A model generated the notes under the pieces. The model was not told the origin of the DNA and did no database searches. It saw nothing but the letters and a program-made list of their open reading frames with translations. The position numbers and the translations under genes are program-made. Shown here one piece after another: positions 1-5,177 of a stretch of DNA of 5,177 nucleotides. Every line of letters starts with the position of its first letter. Within the stretch, counting starts at the first letter, position 1. Source of the stretch: CAYZYO01 sp964482585 (GTDB lineage: Bacteria > Bacillota > Syntrophomonadia > Syntrophomonadales > Syntrophomonadaceae); contig CAYZYO010000135.1 in assembly GCA_964482585.1 (NCBI GenBank), positions 1-5,177 of the forward strand, written 5' to 3'.

Positions 1-536
1 CTGGCTATTATGCACATTTTATAAAGCTTTTCAGGTGGTATAATATCCTCATGAGCAGCTATCTGAAATACGCTGTCAGCAGAAGTATATACAATAGGAT
101 ATCCGGTAGCAATATGTTTCTCGCCTAATTCTTGTATTATTGCAGTACCAGAAGCAACTACATTCCCCAGGGTTTTTCTACCAATTTTGTCTTCAAATTC
201 ACAGATAAGTTCTACCGGAAATCCTTCTGGATAGGTCGGAAATGAATTACAGGTAACCAGCCCCATCATCTCCCAGTGTCCGGTAGTACTATCCTTTCCC
301 CGGGATTTTTCTGCCATTTTACCATAGGCTCCATAGACTTTTCTTGCCGGAGGAACTCCCTTTATTTCATCAATATTACCTAATCCTAACCGCTGCATAT
401 TAGGAAGATTAAGTCCGCCAACAGCTAAAGCAGTATTTTTTAGAGTATTGCTTCCCTCATCTCCATAAAGATGACTATCCTCCATCTCACCTACACCTAC
501 ACTATCAAGTACAATTACAATAGCCCTTTTTCTCAT
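1..536 (-). CDS. deoB: Phosphopentomutase, N-terminal part (cut by window edge)
   Basis: This is the first 178 codons of phosphopentomutase, a cytoplasmic metalloenzyme that interconverts (deoxy)ribose-1-phosphate and (deoxy)ribose-5-phosphate in nucleoside salvage and catabolism. My translation starts MRKRAIVIVLDSVGVGEME. The aspartate at residue 11 (VLDSVG) is the expected first metal ligand of the alkaline-phosphatase superfamily. The segment DSTTGHWEMMG at residues 82-92 carries the family's phospho-acceptor threonine. YTSADSVFQIAAHE follows at about residues 144-157. The family is close to 390 residues, so a little under half is present and the rest lies beyond position 1. The ATG at 536-534 is preceded by AAGGAGG (551-545) with an 8-base spacer, which fixes the start. 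It lies 18 bases downstream of the xerD stop and is surely co-transcribed with it. The xerD-deoB order is the same as ripX-drm in Bacillus subtilis. No defect is visible in the part present. Confidence 0.96.
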   Translation of the reverse strand, partial: MRKRAIVIVLDSVGVGEMEDSHLYGDEGSNTLKNTALAVGGLNLPNMQRLGLGNIDEIKGVPPARKVYGAYGKMAEKSRGKDSTTGHWEMMGLVTCNSFPTYPEGFPVELICEFEDKIGRKTLGNVVASGTAIIQELGEKHIATGYPIVYTSADSVFQIAAHEDIIPPEKLYKMCIIA

Positions 537-554
537 AAAAACTTCCTCCTTAAT

Positions 555-1445
555 CTATGCCCGGGGATGATACTGCTGGTACACTTCTCTTATTCTGGCC
601 CTGGTTAGATGAGTATATATCTGGGTAGTTGAAATATCGGCATGTCCAAGCATTTCCTGTACGGCCCGTAAATCCGCCCCGTTTTCTAGAAGATGAGTTG
701 CAAAAGAATGTCTTAAAGTATGCGGAGTCACCTCTTTGTTAATTTGCGCCTTTTTAATATAACCTGATAGAATTTTAAAAAAACCCTGCCGGCTCATCTT
801 CCTACCATTAGCATTTACAAAAAGAGTACGTTCCAAATGGTTTTTAACCAGGATGCTGCGTGATTTAATCAGGTATCTTTCGATCCAATCTATTGAAGTC
901 TGATTCACCGGTATTATTCGTTCTTTTCTCCCTTTGCCCAGACAACGGAGAAACCCCGCGGTAGTATTTATATCTTCTTTATTTAAGGCCAGCAGTTCGG
1001 AAACCCTCACTCCGGTCCCATACATAAGCTCCAGCATTGCTCTATCTCTTAACCCCAATGGAAGAACAATCTTTGGCTGTTCCATAAGTTTGTCCACTTC
1101 TTCAACAGACAAAACTTGTGGTAGTTTACGCCTTATTTTGGGGGTTTCTAAGTCTGTAGTCGGATTATTATCTAGATGACCCTCCAGTATAAGAAATCTA
1201 TAAAAAGACTTGATACTTGAAAGGGTACGGGCAATAGTTGAATAAGCTGATCCGTTATCCATCATCCAGGACATAAAAGATACTATTGTATCCTTTTTAA
1301 TATCCGGCATAATCAACCCGGCAGATTCATTTTTAATAAAACTATTAAACTTAGCAAGATCCCTCCGGTATGCCTCCTGGTTATTTAAAGACAGGCCTTT
1401 TTCATGATTCAAATACTCCAAAAAAGCTGAAATATAAACTTCCAT
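555..1445 (-). CDS. xerD: Tyrosine recombinase XerD
   Basis: This is a 296-residue site-specific recombinase that, with XerC (or CodV), resolves chromosome dimers at dif under FtsK/SpoIIIE control. Residues 1-100 form the N-terminal SAM-like DNA-binding domain (FLEYLNHEKGLS, AYRRDL). Residues 110-296 form the catalytic domain. The catalytic set is complete: R147 (YGTGVRVSELL), K171 (GKGRKERIIPV), H242 and R245 (HTLRHSFATHLL), H268 (LGHADISTTQIY) and the nucleophile Y277. Length and residue positions are almost those of Escherichia coli XerD (298 aa). The start is taken at ATG 1445-1443 because AGGAGG (1458-1453) sits 7 bases before it. A GTG at 1481 would add 12 residues not typical of the family and has no comparable ribosome binding site. 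XerD rather than XerC is called from the deoB neighbour and the spoIIM-proximal context. Confidence 0.95.
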   Translation of the reverse strand: MEVYISAFLEYLNHEKGLSLNNQEAYRRDLAKFNSFIKNESAGLIMPDIKKDTIVSFMSWMMDNGSAYSTIARTLSSIKSFYRFLILEGHLDNNPTTDLETPKIRRKLPQVLSVEEVDKLMEQPKIVLPLGLRDRAMLELMYGTGVRVSELLALNKEDINTTAGFLRCLGKGRKERIIPVNQTSIDWIERYLIKSRSILVKNHLERTLFVNANGRKMSRQGFFKILSGYIKKAQINKEVTPHTLRHSFATHLLENGADLRAVQEMLGHADISTTQIYTHLTRARIREVYQQYHPRA

Positions 1446-1502
1446 AGGCCTTCCTCCTACATTTTTTACTAGTTTTGACACCCCGGTACTTTTTTCCTGC
1501 TT

Positions 1503-1763
1503 TTATTTTTCATAATAGAAGTCTTGCAGCTTAATTACCAGCTGATTAACCATTTCTTCAAATTTTGTTCCATCCTGTTCATTATCTACCCTCAAAGGAT
1601 TTCCGGTGGGATTTTCTTTTTCAAACCAACTGCTTATAACTGGTATCTGACGGTATACAGCCCCGGTAAAAAATGGAATAGAAAATGCGAAAGCCAGTAA
1701 TAAAACTATTACCGTTAAAACCTTTAACAACTTTTTCTTCCATCTGCTAACAAGTATTATCAT
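1503..1763 (-). CDS. Small single-pass membrane protein, YqzK/DUF4227-like
   Basis: This is an 86-residue protein with a basic N-terminus (SRWKKKLLK), one hydrophobic helix at about residues 13-34 (VLTVIVLLLAFAFSIPFFTGAV) and a hydrophilic acidic tail ending in FYYEK. The likely topology is N-in with a short extracytoplasmic domain. Its position between spoIIM and xerD, its size and its single helix match the YqzK (DUF4227) protein encoded just upstream of xerD in Bacillus. Family membership is inferred from position and shape rather than from a diagnostic motif. No function is established for that family that I can name. The ATG at 1763-1761 has a near-ideal GGAGGTGA (1778-1771) that begins right after the spoIIM stop, so translation is probably coupled. 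It is clearly a member of the operon. Confidence 0.78.
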   Translation of the reverse strand: MIILVSRWKKKLLKVLTVIVLLLAFAFSIPFFTGAVYRQIPVISSWFEKENPTGNPLRVDNEQDGTKFEEMVNQLVIKLQDFYYEK

Positions 1764-1780
1764 ATTAAATCACCTCCAAA

Positions 1781-2395
1781 TTATTTAAAAAATAAGCTCA
1801 GCAGCCAGGGAGATAAATAGACTTCTATAAAGGCCCCGGCTAAAAAAACTACCAAAAGCAACACCATTAATATACTGTACATAATTAACCCTTTACTTAA
1901 AGGTAGTAAACTAGAATTTCTGCCCTTTATAATAAAATAAGAAAAATTAATCGCCAGAACTGCGGATACTAATAAGAACGGTATGTATACAATATTATGG
2001 GGAAAAATTGAGAGAATACATATTAAAACCCCAGTGCCGGCTTTTTCCTGCAGCAGGAACCCCCCGGTAAACCCTAATGAGAAACCCCGCATAAAGACTA
2101 CAGCTAAAATCAGTGGTAATCCAATTACGGTTAAACCGAGAAACCATATAGCAAGGACAGTTTTAACCTGATTAAAAAAAGCATGCCAAAAAATACTTTG
2201 GGGCGTAAAGGCCTCCTGGAGGTCTCTTTGTACATAATTATCAATTAACCCAAGCAGCTCACTTCTAACCCCTCCTTCCAATCCGATTACCTTATAATTT
2301 CCCAAAATCAGGCCGAGTAAAAAAATAATAGATATTAAGGTATACTGCCAGCGATTTGCCTTTAAGTGCTGTTTAATTTGTATCCTAAGATTCAT
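1781..2395 (-). CDS. spoIIM: Stage II sporulation protein M
   Basis: This is a 204-residue polytopic membrane protein of the SpoIIM family. In endospore-formers SpoIIM is the mother-cell membrane scaffold that recruits the peptidoglycan hydrolases SpoIIP and SpoIID (DMP complex) for septal thinning and engulfment. A short basic cytoplasmic N-terminus (LRIQIKQHLKANRWQY) is followed by a first helix at about residues 18-36. Further hydrophobic segments lie at about 72-100, 106-125, 127-155 and 168-198. The conserved family pattern around GLPLILAVVFMRGFSLGFTGGFLL and the FPHNIVYIPFLL segment are present. Length is close to the usual value of about 210. The ATG at 2395-2393 has AAGGAGA (2408-2402) in front. 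It is the first gene of the minus-strand operon. In Bacillus spoIIM is sigma-E dependent, but I could not recognise a sigma-E promoter here. Confidence 0.93.
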   Translation of the reverse strand: MNLRIQIKQHLKANRWQYTLISIIFLLGLILGNYKVIGLEGGVRSELLGLIDNYVQRDLQEAFTPQSIFWHAFFNQVKTVLAIWFLGLTVIGLPLILAVVFMRGFSLGFTGGFLLQEKAGTGVLICILSIFPHNIVYIPFLLVSAVLAINFSYFIIKGRNSSLLPLSKGLIMYSILMVLLLVVFLAGAFIEVYLSPWLLSLFFK

Positions 2396-2401
2396 GTTTG
2401 T

Positions 2402-2408
2402 CTCCTTA
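2402..2408 (-). promoter_or_regulatory. Ribosome binding site of spoIIM
   Basis: On the minus strand AAGGAGA lies 6 bases before the ATG at 2395. It decides the spoIIM start. The roughly 90 bases upstream contain no stronger start signal. Confidence 0.8.
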
Positions 2409-2500
2409 CTATAAATTAAGTACGGGCCTATTAATTATTAAGCTGATTTTGATCTTGAAAGTTAAATTAATGCTGGCTTGAACAGTCCTAAAAGTATTTC

Positions 2501-2529
2501 TTTAAAGAATAATATTTTTAGCCAGTCAA
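2501..2529 (-). promoter_or_regulatory. Possible sigma-A promoter of the spoIIM operon
   Basis: On the minus strand TTGACT (2529-2524, five of six matches to the -35 consensus) is followed after exactly 17 bases by TTTAAA (2506-2501, four of six to the -10). Transcription would start near 2494 and give an untranslated leader of about 100 bases before spoIIM. The pair lies immediately downstream of a minus-strand terminator (2538-2574), a sensible place for an operon promoter. The -10 is weak, and sporulation genes often use other sigma factors, so this is tentative. Housekeeping expression of xerD and deoB would need a vegetative promoter somewhere upstream. Confidence 0.35.
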
Positions 2530-2537
2530 CTTTATGC

Positions 2538-2574
2538 AAAAAGAAACAGGACTTGAAATAAATTTCAAGTCCTG
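2538..2574 (-). terminator. Intrinsic terminator, minus strand
   Basis: Positions 2547-2574 form a perfect hairpin: a 12-base stem CAGGACTTGAAA pairing with TTTCAAGTCCTG around a 4-base loop. Read on the minus strand it is followed by TTTCTTTTT (2546-2538), the U-tract of a Rho-independent terminator. Read on the plus strand no T-run follows, so it acts in one direction. It would stop transcription entering from the right before the spoIIM operon. No minus-strand protein gene ends just upstream of it. Confidence 0.7.
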
Positions 2575-2593
2575 CTGAGGACCAATATATAAT
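2564..2593 (+). promoter_or_regulatory. Possible plus-strand promoter of a small RNA
   Basis: A perfect -10 box TATAAT lies at 2588-2593. TTCAAG at 2564-2569 sits 18 bases upstream and is a poor-to-moderate -35. The predicted start is near 2600, exactly where a base-paired RNA segment begins (GGCCAGC, 2599). The -35 overlaps the right arm of the minus-strand terminator hairpin. The -10 is convincing by sequence, but the region is AT-rich, so chance is possible. Confidence 0.4.
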
Positions 2594-2598
2594 TGAAG

Positions 2599-2760
2599 GG
2601 CCAGCTTCTCCTTTAGCTGGTAGCTCTGTACGGCTTAGTATAGCCATGTGTCGCTATTTGAGTGGCTGGCCGCTGGTGGTATTTCGGGCCATAAAACTTT
2701 ATTGATTTTGTAAAGGGCAAACAAGAAACTGTAACTGTTTCTTTGTCTGTTCTTTTTTTT
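2599..2760 (+). ncRNA. Candidate structured small RNA of about 160 nt, family unknown
   Basis: Between a candidate promoter and a terminator on the same strand lies a segment without a convincing reading frame that folds well. GGCCAGC (2599-2605) is the perfect complement of GCTGGCC (2665-2671). Inside it, GTAGC (2620-2624) can pair with GCTAT (2653-2657), and GGCT (2632-2635) with AGCC (2642-2645) around a 6-base loop. An alternative local hairpin CCAGCT/AGCTGG (2601-2606 and 2615-2620) exposes the loop TCTCCTTT, complementary to the Shine-Dalgarno AAAGGAGA. Such C-rich loops are used by several Firmicute small RNAs to block ribosome binding sites. I could not match it to 6S, tmRNA, SRP RNA or any riboswitch I know. 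It could also be a decayed element or be expressed from the other strand. Confidence 0.4.
2718..2760 (+). terminator. Intrinsic terminator, plus strand
   Basis: CAAACAAGAAAC (2718-2729) pairs with GTTTCTTTGTCTG (2737-2749) across a 7-base loop, with one bulged T and one G-T pair. It is followed by TTCTTTTTTTT (2750-2760). The stem is AT-rich, but the T-tract is long and well placed for Rho-independent termination on the plus strand. No plus-strand protein gene precedes it in the window, so it implies a short non-coding transcript or read-through control ahead of the recombinase gene. Confidence 0.6.
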
Positions 2761-2808
2761 GCCGCACTAAATCAAGAAACTCGCTTGCCTTCGGAGGTAG
2801 AATCCAGA

Positions 2809-2875
2809 TTTAACCCCGCCTAATGTTACTTATTCTATGTTATAATAGGGATAAGTAACATCAGGTGGGGTTAAA
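2809..2875. repeat. 25-base inverted repeat flanking a 17-base spacer
   Basis: The left arm 2809-2833 and right arm 2851-2875 are complementary at 23 of 25 positions. The inner 11 bases, ATGTTACTTAT (2823-2833) and ATAAGTAACAT (2851-2861), match perfectly. The two differences lie in the outer part (TAACCCCGCCTA against TAACCCCACCTG, read as the left arm). The 17-base spacer (2834-2850) holds the extended -10 promoter, and the right arm contains the recombinase Shine-Dalgarno. The layout suggests an operator bound by a dimer or tetramer, a binding site of the recombinase itself, or a cruciform. The arms are not followed by a T-run, so this is not a terminator. Confidence 0.85.
2838..2846 (+). 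promoter_or_regulatory. Extended -10 promoter of the recombinase gene
   Basis: TGTTATAAT is a perfect extended -10 (TG, one base, TATAAT at 2841-2846). No good -35 is found 16-18 bases upstream, where GCCTAA stands, as is acceptable for extended -10 promoters. The predicted start near 2853 lies inside the right arm of the inverted repeat, so a protein occupying the repeat should block or alter transcription. It probably drives the recombinase and, as no terminator intervenes, the antiporter too. Confidence 0.65.
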
Positions 2876-2878
2876 AAA

Positions 2879-3442
2879 GTGGAGTGTGTAAATCCTATAA
2901 AAGACTTGGAGTCGATAAATAAAATAAAAAAAATATTAAAACAACAATCACAAAGGGATTTTGTGTTGTTTGTATTTGGAATTAATACCGGAATAAGCAT
3001 TAGGGACTTACTTATTTTAAAAGTTAGTGATGTTTGGGATGGCGAAAAAATTAAGGAATTCTTGTTAATTGCAAAAAATGGTAATCGCAAAGAAAAAACC
3101 ATATATTTAAACAATAATGTTAGGGTGGCTCTAAAAAAATATTTATTAGCTTCAGATTTCACCGATAATGATTTTATTTTTAAATCCAAATACTATAATG
3201 CCCCAATTACCCGCCAGCAAGCCTATCGTATAATTAATAAGGCTGCGAGAAAAGTAGGCATTGAGGGTAAAATTGGTACCCACACCATAAGAAAAACTTT
3301 TGGTTATCATGCTTACCGTAAGGGGATTGCCATTTCTATACTACAATCTATTTTTGGACATTCTTGCCCTTCGGAAACCTTAAGATATATAGGAATAGAT
3401 AAAAACCATGAACGGCCTATAAAAGTCGATGTTAATCTATAA
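2879..3442 (+). CDS. Tyrosine recombinase, catalytic domain only
   Basis: This is a 187-residue phage-integrase/Xer-family recombinase without the N-terminal SAM-like DNA-binding domain, in size like FimB/FimE or short integron-type enzymes. All catalytic positions can be seen: R42 (TGISIRDLL), a lysine in the beta-hairpin (K66 or a neighbour, AKNGNRKEKTIYL), H135 and R138 (THTIRKTFGYHAY), H161 (FGHSCPSETLRY) and the nucleophile Y170. It should therefore be able to cut and rejoin DNA, but its target is unknown. The start is GTG 2879, 10 bases after AGGTGG (2863-2868). No ATG is found near the N-terminus, and the frame begins with the last residues before the catalytic fold. Many AAA and ATA codons make it visibly AT-richer than xerD, which suggests acquisition. 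It lies between the inverted-repeat promoter and the antiporter. It could be the remnant of a longer integrase, but the intact start signals argue against that. Confidence 0.85.
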   Translation: MECVNPIKDLESINKIKKILKQQSQRDFVLFVFGINTGISIRDLLILKVSDVWDGEKIKEFLLIAKNGNRKEKTIYLNNNVRVALKKYLLASDFTDNDFIFKSKYYNAPITRQQAYRIINKAARKVGIEGKIGTHTIRKTFGYHAYRKGIAISILQSIFGHSCPSETLRYIGIDKNHERPIKVDVNL

Positions 3443-3453
3443 AATTGCTTTTA

Positions 3454-3463
3454 AGAAAGGAGG
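3454..3463 (+). promoter_or_regulatory. Very strong Shine-Dalgarno serving a minicistron
   Basis: AGAAAGGAGG is a 10-base perfect match to the anti-Shine-Dalgarno end of 16S rRNA. It is 5 bases from the ATG at 3469 but 25 bases from the antiporter ATG at 3489, so it serves the minicistron rather than the antiporter directly. The antiporter has only AGGGTGG (3475-3481) at a proper distance, a much poorer match. Confidence 0.65.
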
Positions 3464-3468
3464 CATCT

Positions 3469-3492
3469 ATGGATAGGGTGGATTTATTATGA
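3469..3492 (+). CDS. Seven-codon leader minicistron (MDRVDLL) overlapping the antiporter start
   Basis: ATG GAT AGG GTG GAT TTA TTA TGA begins 5 bases after the best ribosome binding site in the plus-strand half. Its stop overlaps the antiporter start as ATGA (3489-3492), the classic arrangement for translational coupling by termination-reinitiation. The antiporter frame cannot be extended upstream to use the same binding site, because a TAG at 3474-3476 closes it and no ATG, GTG or TTG lies between. The peptide itself probably has no function. It may simply load ribosomes, or allow regulation. A sequencing frameshift joining it to the antiporter is possible but unneeded, since the antiporter N-terminus is already of normal family form. 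Confidence 0.45.
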   Translation: MDRVDLL

Positions 3493-4949
3493 GTTACTTT
3501 ATATTAACTATTGGTCTCTTACTAATTATTGGCGTATTAGCTACTAAATTTTCAAATCGATTAGGGGTTCCTGCACTGGTCCTCTTTATTCTTGTGGGGA
3601 TGTTAATAGGAAGTGATGGATTAGGTCTAATTAACTTTAGTGATTACAACCTGGCGAGACTAATTGGGACGGTTGCATTAATAATTATAATATTTGATGG
3701 TGGGTTACAAACAAAATGGTCCACTGTAAAACCGGTTATTACTCCTACATTGCTACTTTCAACATTGGGAGTTATTTTGACATCTGTTATCGTAGGAATA
3801 GGGGCAAAATTTGTTTTAGATGTTACCTGGTTTGAAGGCCTGCTGTTTGGGGCAATTGTTGGTTCTACTGATGCGGCAGCCGTTTTTGCAGTTTTGAAAA
3901 ATAAAAGTATTAAATCCAGGGTTAAGGTAACCCTCGAAGCAGAATCAGGCTCAAATGACCCGATGGCAATGATTCTTATGATTACTTTTATCGAGTTAAT
4001 CACCACTGCACAACCTTCGTATTTATTATTCGTAGCTTCATTCTTTTGGCAAATGATTATCGGCCTTATAATGGGGTGGATTATCGGAAAAATAGCTACA
4101 TTTGCTATAAATAAGATAAATTTAGATTCAAGTGGACTCTACCCTGTATTTACAGTAGCCTTTGCGTTATTGGCCTTCAGTGTTTGCGATTTTATTGGAG
4201 CAAGTGGTTTATTAGCAGTCTATGTGGCTGCAGTTTTACTAGGCAATTCAGAAATAACTTATCACCATTCAATTTTTAGATTTAGTGAAGGTTTTGCTTG
4301 GATGGCACAAATATTAATGTTTACAATTTTAGGTCTTTTAGTCTTCCCCAAACAAGTGTTCACTGCAGATATTATTTTAAAAGGCTTGCTGCTTTCGATT
4401 ATTTTAATTGCTATAGCTCGTCCAGCAGCTGTTTTTCTACTCACTACCAAAATTGGCTTTAGTTTAAAAGAAAAACTCTTTCTCGCTTGGGCAGGATTAA
4501 AAGGGGCTGTTCCAATTATACTTGCTACCTTTCCGATGGCAGCTGGGCTAAACCACAGCCAGGAATTTTTTAACATTGTTTTCTTTATAGTGCTTATTTC
4601 TACTTTTGTTCAGGGATCAACTATTTCATTATTTGCAGAAAAATTAGCTTTAACTGGACCAAGTATAAAAGAATCGATGCATTCTTTAGAATTAATCTCG
4701 ATCGGGAAAGCAAATGCCGAAATGATGGAATACCAAGTTAGTGATGATGTCTTCATAACCAATAAATCTTTAGCTGAGATTGAATTTCCCGATGATGTTC
4801 TGGTAAATGCCATCATCCGTAATGATGAACTAATTACTCCATCTGGTGAAACTGAGATTGAGATGGGAGACATATTATATATTCTTACCTCACGCAAAAG
4901 CAAAAAAGCACTAAACCAACTGTTAAAAAAGGAAAATGAAGTTGCTTAA
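3489..4949 (+). CDS. Potassium/proton antiporter, CPA1 family with TrkA-C domain (NhaP2/CvrA-like)
   Basis: This is a 486-residue inner-membrane cation/proton antiporter. Residues 1-385 form the Na/H-exchanger fold with about 12-13 hydrophobic segments. Signature elements are FDGGLQ (69-74), GSTDAAAVFAVL (125-136), ESGSNDPMA (152-160, with N156-D157 as the likely ion-binding pair), the membrane arginine R311 (ARPAAVFL) and WAGLKGAVPI (334-343). Residues about 400-480 form a TrkA-C/RCK_C regulatory domain (VSDDVFITNKSLAEIEFP through MGDILYILTSRK). This layout is that of NhaP2/CvrA potassium/proton antiporters, without the extra C-terminal domain of the longer E. coli protein. RCK_C domains of related Firmicute antiporters such as Staphylococcus CpaA bind cyclic di-AMP, so similar control is plausible but not shown here. 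The expected role is potassium efflux and pH or osmotic homeostasis. It starts at ATG 3489, overlapping a minicistron, 46 bases after the recombinase stop. Confidence 0.92.
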   Translation: MSYFILTIGLLLIIGVLATKFSNRLGVPALVLFILVGMLIGSDGLGLINFSDYNLARLIGTVALIIIIFDGGLQTKWSTVKPVITPTLLLSTLGVILTSVIVGIGAKFVLDVTWFEGLLFGAIVGSTDAAAVFAVLKNKSIKSRVKVTLEAESGSNDPMAMILMITFIELITTAQPSYLLFVASFFWQMIIGLIMGWIIGKIATFAINKINLDSSGLYPVFTVAFALLAFSVCDFIGASGLLAVYVAAVLLGNSEITYHHSIFRFSEGFAWMAQILMFTILGLLVFPKQVFTADIILKGLLLSIILIAIARPAAVFLLTTKIGFSLKEKLFLAWAGLKGAVPIILATFPMAAGLNHSQEFFNIVFFIVLISTFVQGSTISLFAEKLALTGPSIKESMHSLELISIGKANAEMMEYQVSDDVFITNKSLAEIEFPDDVLVNAIIRNDELITPSGETEIEMGDILYILTSRKSKKALNQLLKKENEVA

Positions 4950-5139
4950 CAACCTGGTCTCCCTTTTCTTGCATGTAAGAGTTTAGTGTCTTAAATAGTA
5001 TAATAACTGTCATTCTCCTTCAATCTAGATTAAAAGTGGACTTGGCATATAACTCACCCCAGATTTACCATAAAAGGGTTAGAATCACCGCAAAACAACT
5101 GTTCCTTGGTTGCTGTTTTACCTCCTTCTGGAAAATTTA

Positions 5140-5148
5140 TGATATAAT
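5140..5148 (+). promoter_or_regulatory. Extended -10 promoter for a gene beyond the right edge
   Basis: TGATATAAT is a perfect extended -10 with TATAAT at 5143-5148 and no clear -35 at the right distance. Transcription would start near 5155 and run out of the window. The rest of the 228-base stretch after the antiporter (4950-5177) shows no reading frame of note and no convincing terminator, only weak imperfect hairpins. Confidence 0.5.
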
Positions 5149-5177
5149 GTAGCAGTAGTTTCTGGTCTATTTTACTG

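Noticed and set aside
1446..1481. 12-residue N-terminal extension of XerD from a GTG
   Set aside because: The ATG at 1445 has a well-spaced AGGAGG and gives the normal XerD length and N-terminus.
2462..2647. 61-codon minus-strand reading frame starting MAILSRTELPAKGEA
   Set aside because: It runs straight through the perfect terminator hairpin, has no good Shine-Dalgarno at its ATG, and resembles no family I recognise. The region is better explained as non-coding structure.
2575..2716. Known riboswitch or housekeeping RNA in the divergent gap
   Set aside because: I looked for cobalamin, TPP, c-di-GMP, guanidine, ZTP, 6S, SRP and tmRNA signature sequences on both strands and saw none, so the RNA is listed only as unknown.
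2826..2857. Resemblance of the inverted-repeat core to a dif or Xer-type recombination site
   Set aside because: The arms begin like a dif arm (ACTT), but the perfect arms are separated by 17 bases rather than the 6-8 of a tyrosine-recombinase core site, and the rest does not match dif.
2830..3189. 119-codon frame antisense to the recombinase
   Set aside because: It lies opposite a gene with complete catalytic motifs and shows no family resemblance. The same applies to antisense frames at 934-1179, 1983-2171, 3644-4006, 4262-4576 and 4610-4903.
4999..5004. TATAAT as a promoter downstream of the antiporter
   Set aside because: There is no extended -10 TG and no -35 at 16-18 bases. The nearest candidate, TTGCAT, is 23 bases away.
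5022..5031. Palindrome AATCTAGATT as an operator
   Set aside because: A 10-base palindrome in AT-rich DNA is easily found by chance, and no promoter overlaps it.
5092..5119. Imperfect hairpin AAAACA/TGTTTT as antiporter terminator
   Set aside because: The stem is short, AT-rich and bulged, lies over 140 bases after the stop, and has only a short T-run within the arm.

Overview
The window looks like a piece of an AT-rich, low-GC Gram-positive genome from an endospore-former (Firmicutes, probably Clostridia or a relative). This rests on spoIIM, the gene order spoIIM - DUF4227/yqzK-like - xerD - deoB known from endospore-formers, and strong AGGAGG ribosome binding sites throughout. I cannot place it to genus.

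Left half, minus strand (1-2395): a tightly packed housekeeping/sporulation operon read right to left. It runs spoIIM (engulfment peptidoglycan machinery), a small single-pass membrane protein of the YqzK type, xerD (chromosome dimer resolution) and the first 178 codons of deoB (phosphopentomutase), which leaves the window at its left edge. Gaps are 17, 57 and 18 bases, and each gene has its own Shine-Dalgarno. A minus-strand intrinsic terminator (2538-2574) followed by a possible sigma-A promoter (2501-2529) would insulate and start the operon.

Centre (2396-2878): a 483-base divergent gap with no convincing protein gene but a lot of structure. From left to right it holds the spoIIM leader and possible promoter, the minus-strand terminator hairpin, a possible plus-strand small-RNA unit (a -10 box at 2588-2593, folded segment 2599-2671, intrinsic terminator 2718-2760), and a near-perfect 25-base inverted repeat (2809-2833 and 2851-2875) whose 17-base spacer contains an extended -10 promoter.

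Right half, plus strand (2879-4949): a tyrosine recombinase reduced to its catalytic domain (187 aa, all catalytic residues present), then, 46 bases later, a CPA1-type potassium/proton antiporter with a C-terminal TrkA-C (RCK_C) domain. No terminator is visible between them, so the inverted-repeat promoter may drive both. A 7-codon minicistron with an excellent ribosome binding site sits directly in front of the antiporter and overlaps its start as ATGA. After the antiporter, an extended -10 promoter (5140-5148) points to a gene beyond the right edge.

The most unusual part is the module formed by the palindrome-embedded promoter, the core-only recombinase, the minicistron and the ion antiporter, next to a possible independent small RNA. 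Its function is not known from the sequence. Autoregulation of the recombinase through the inverted repeat is the simplest inference.
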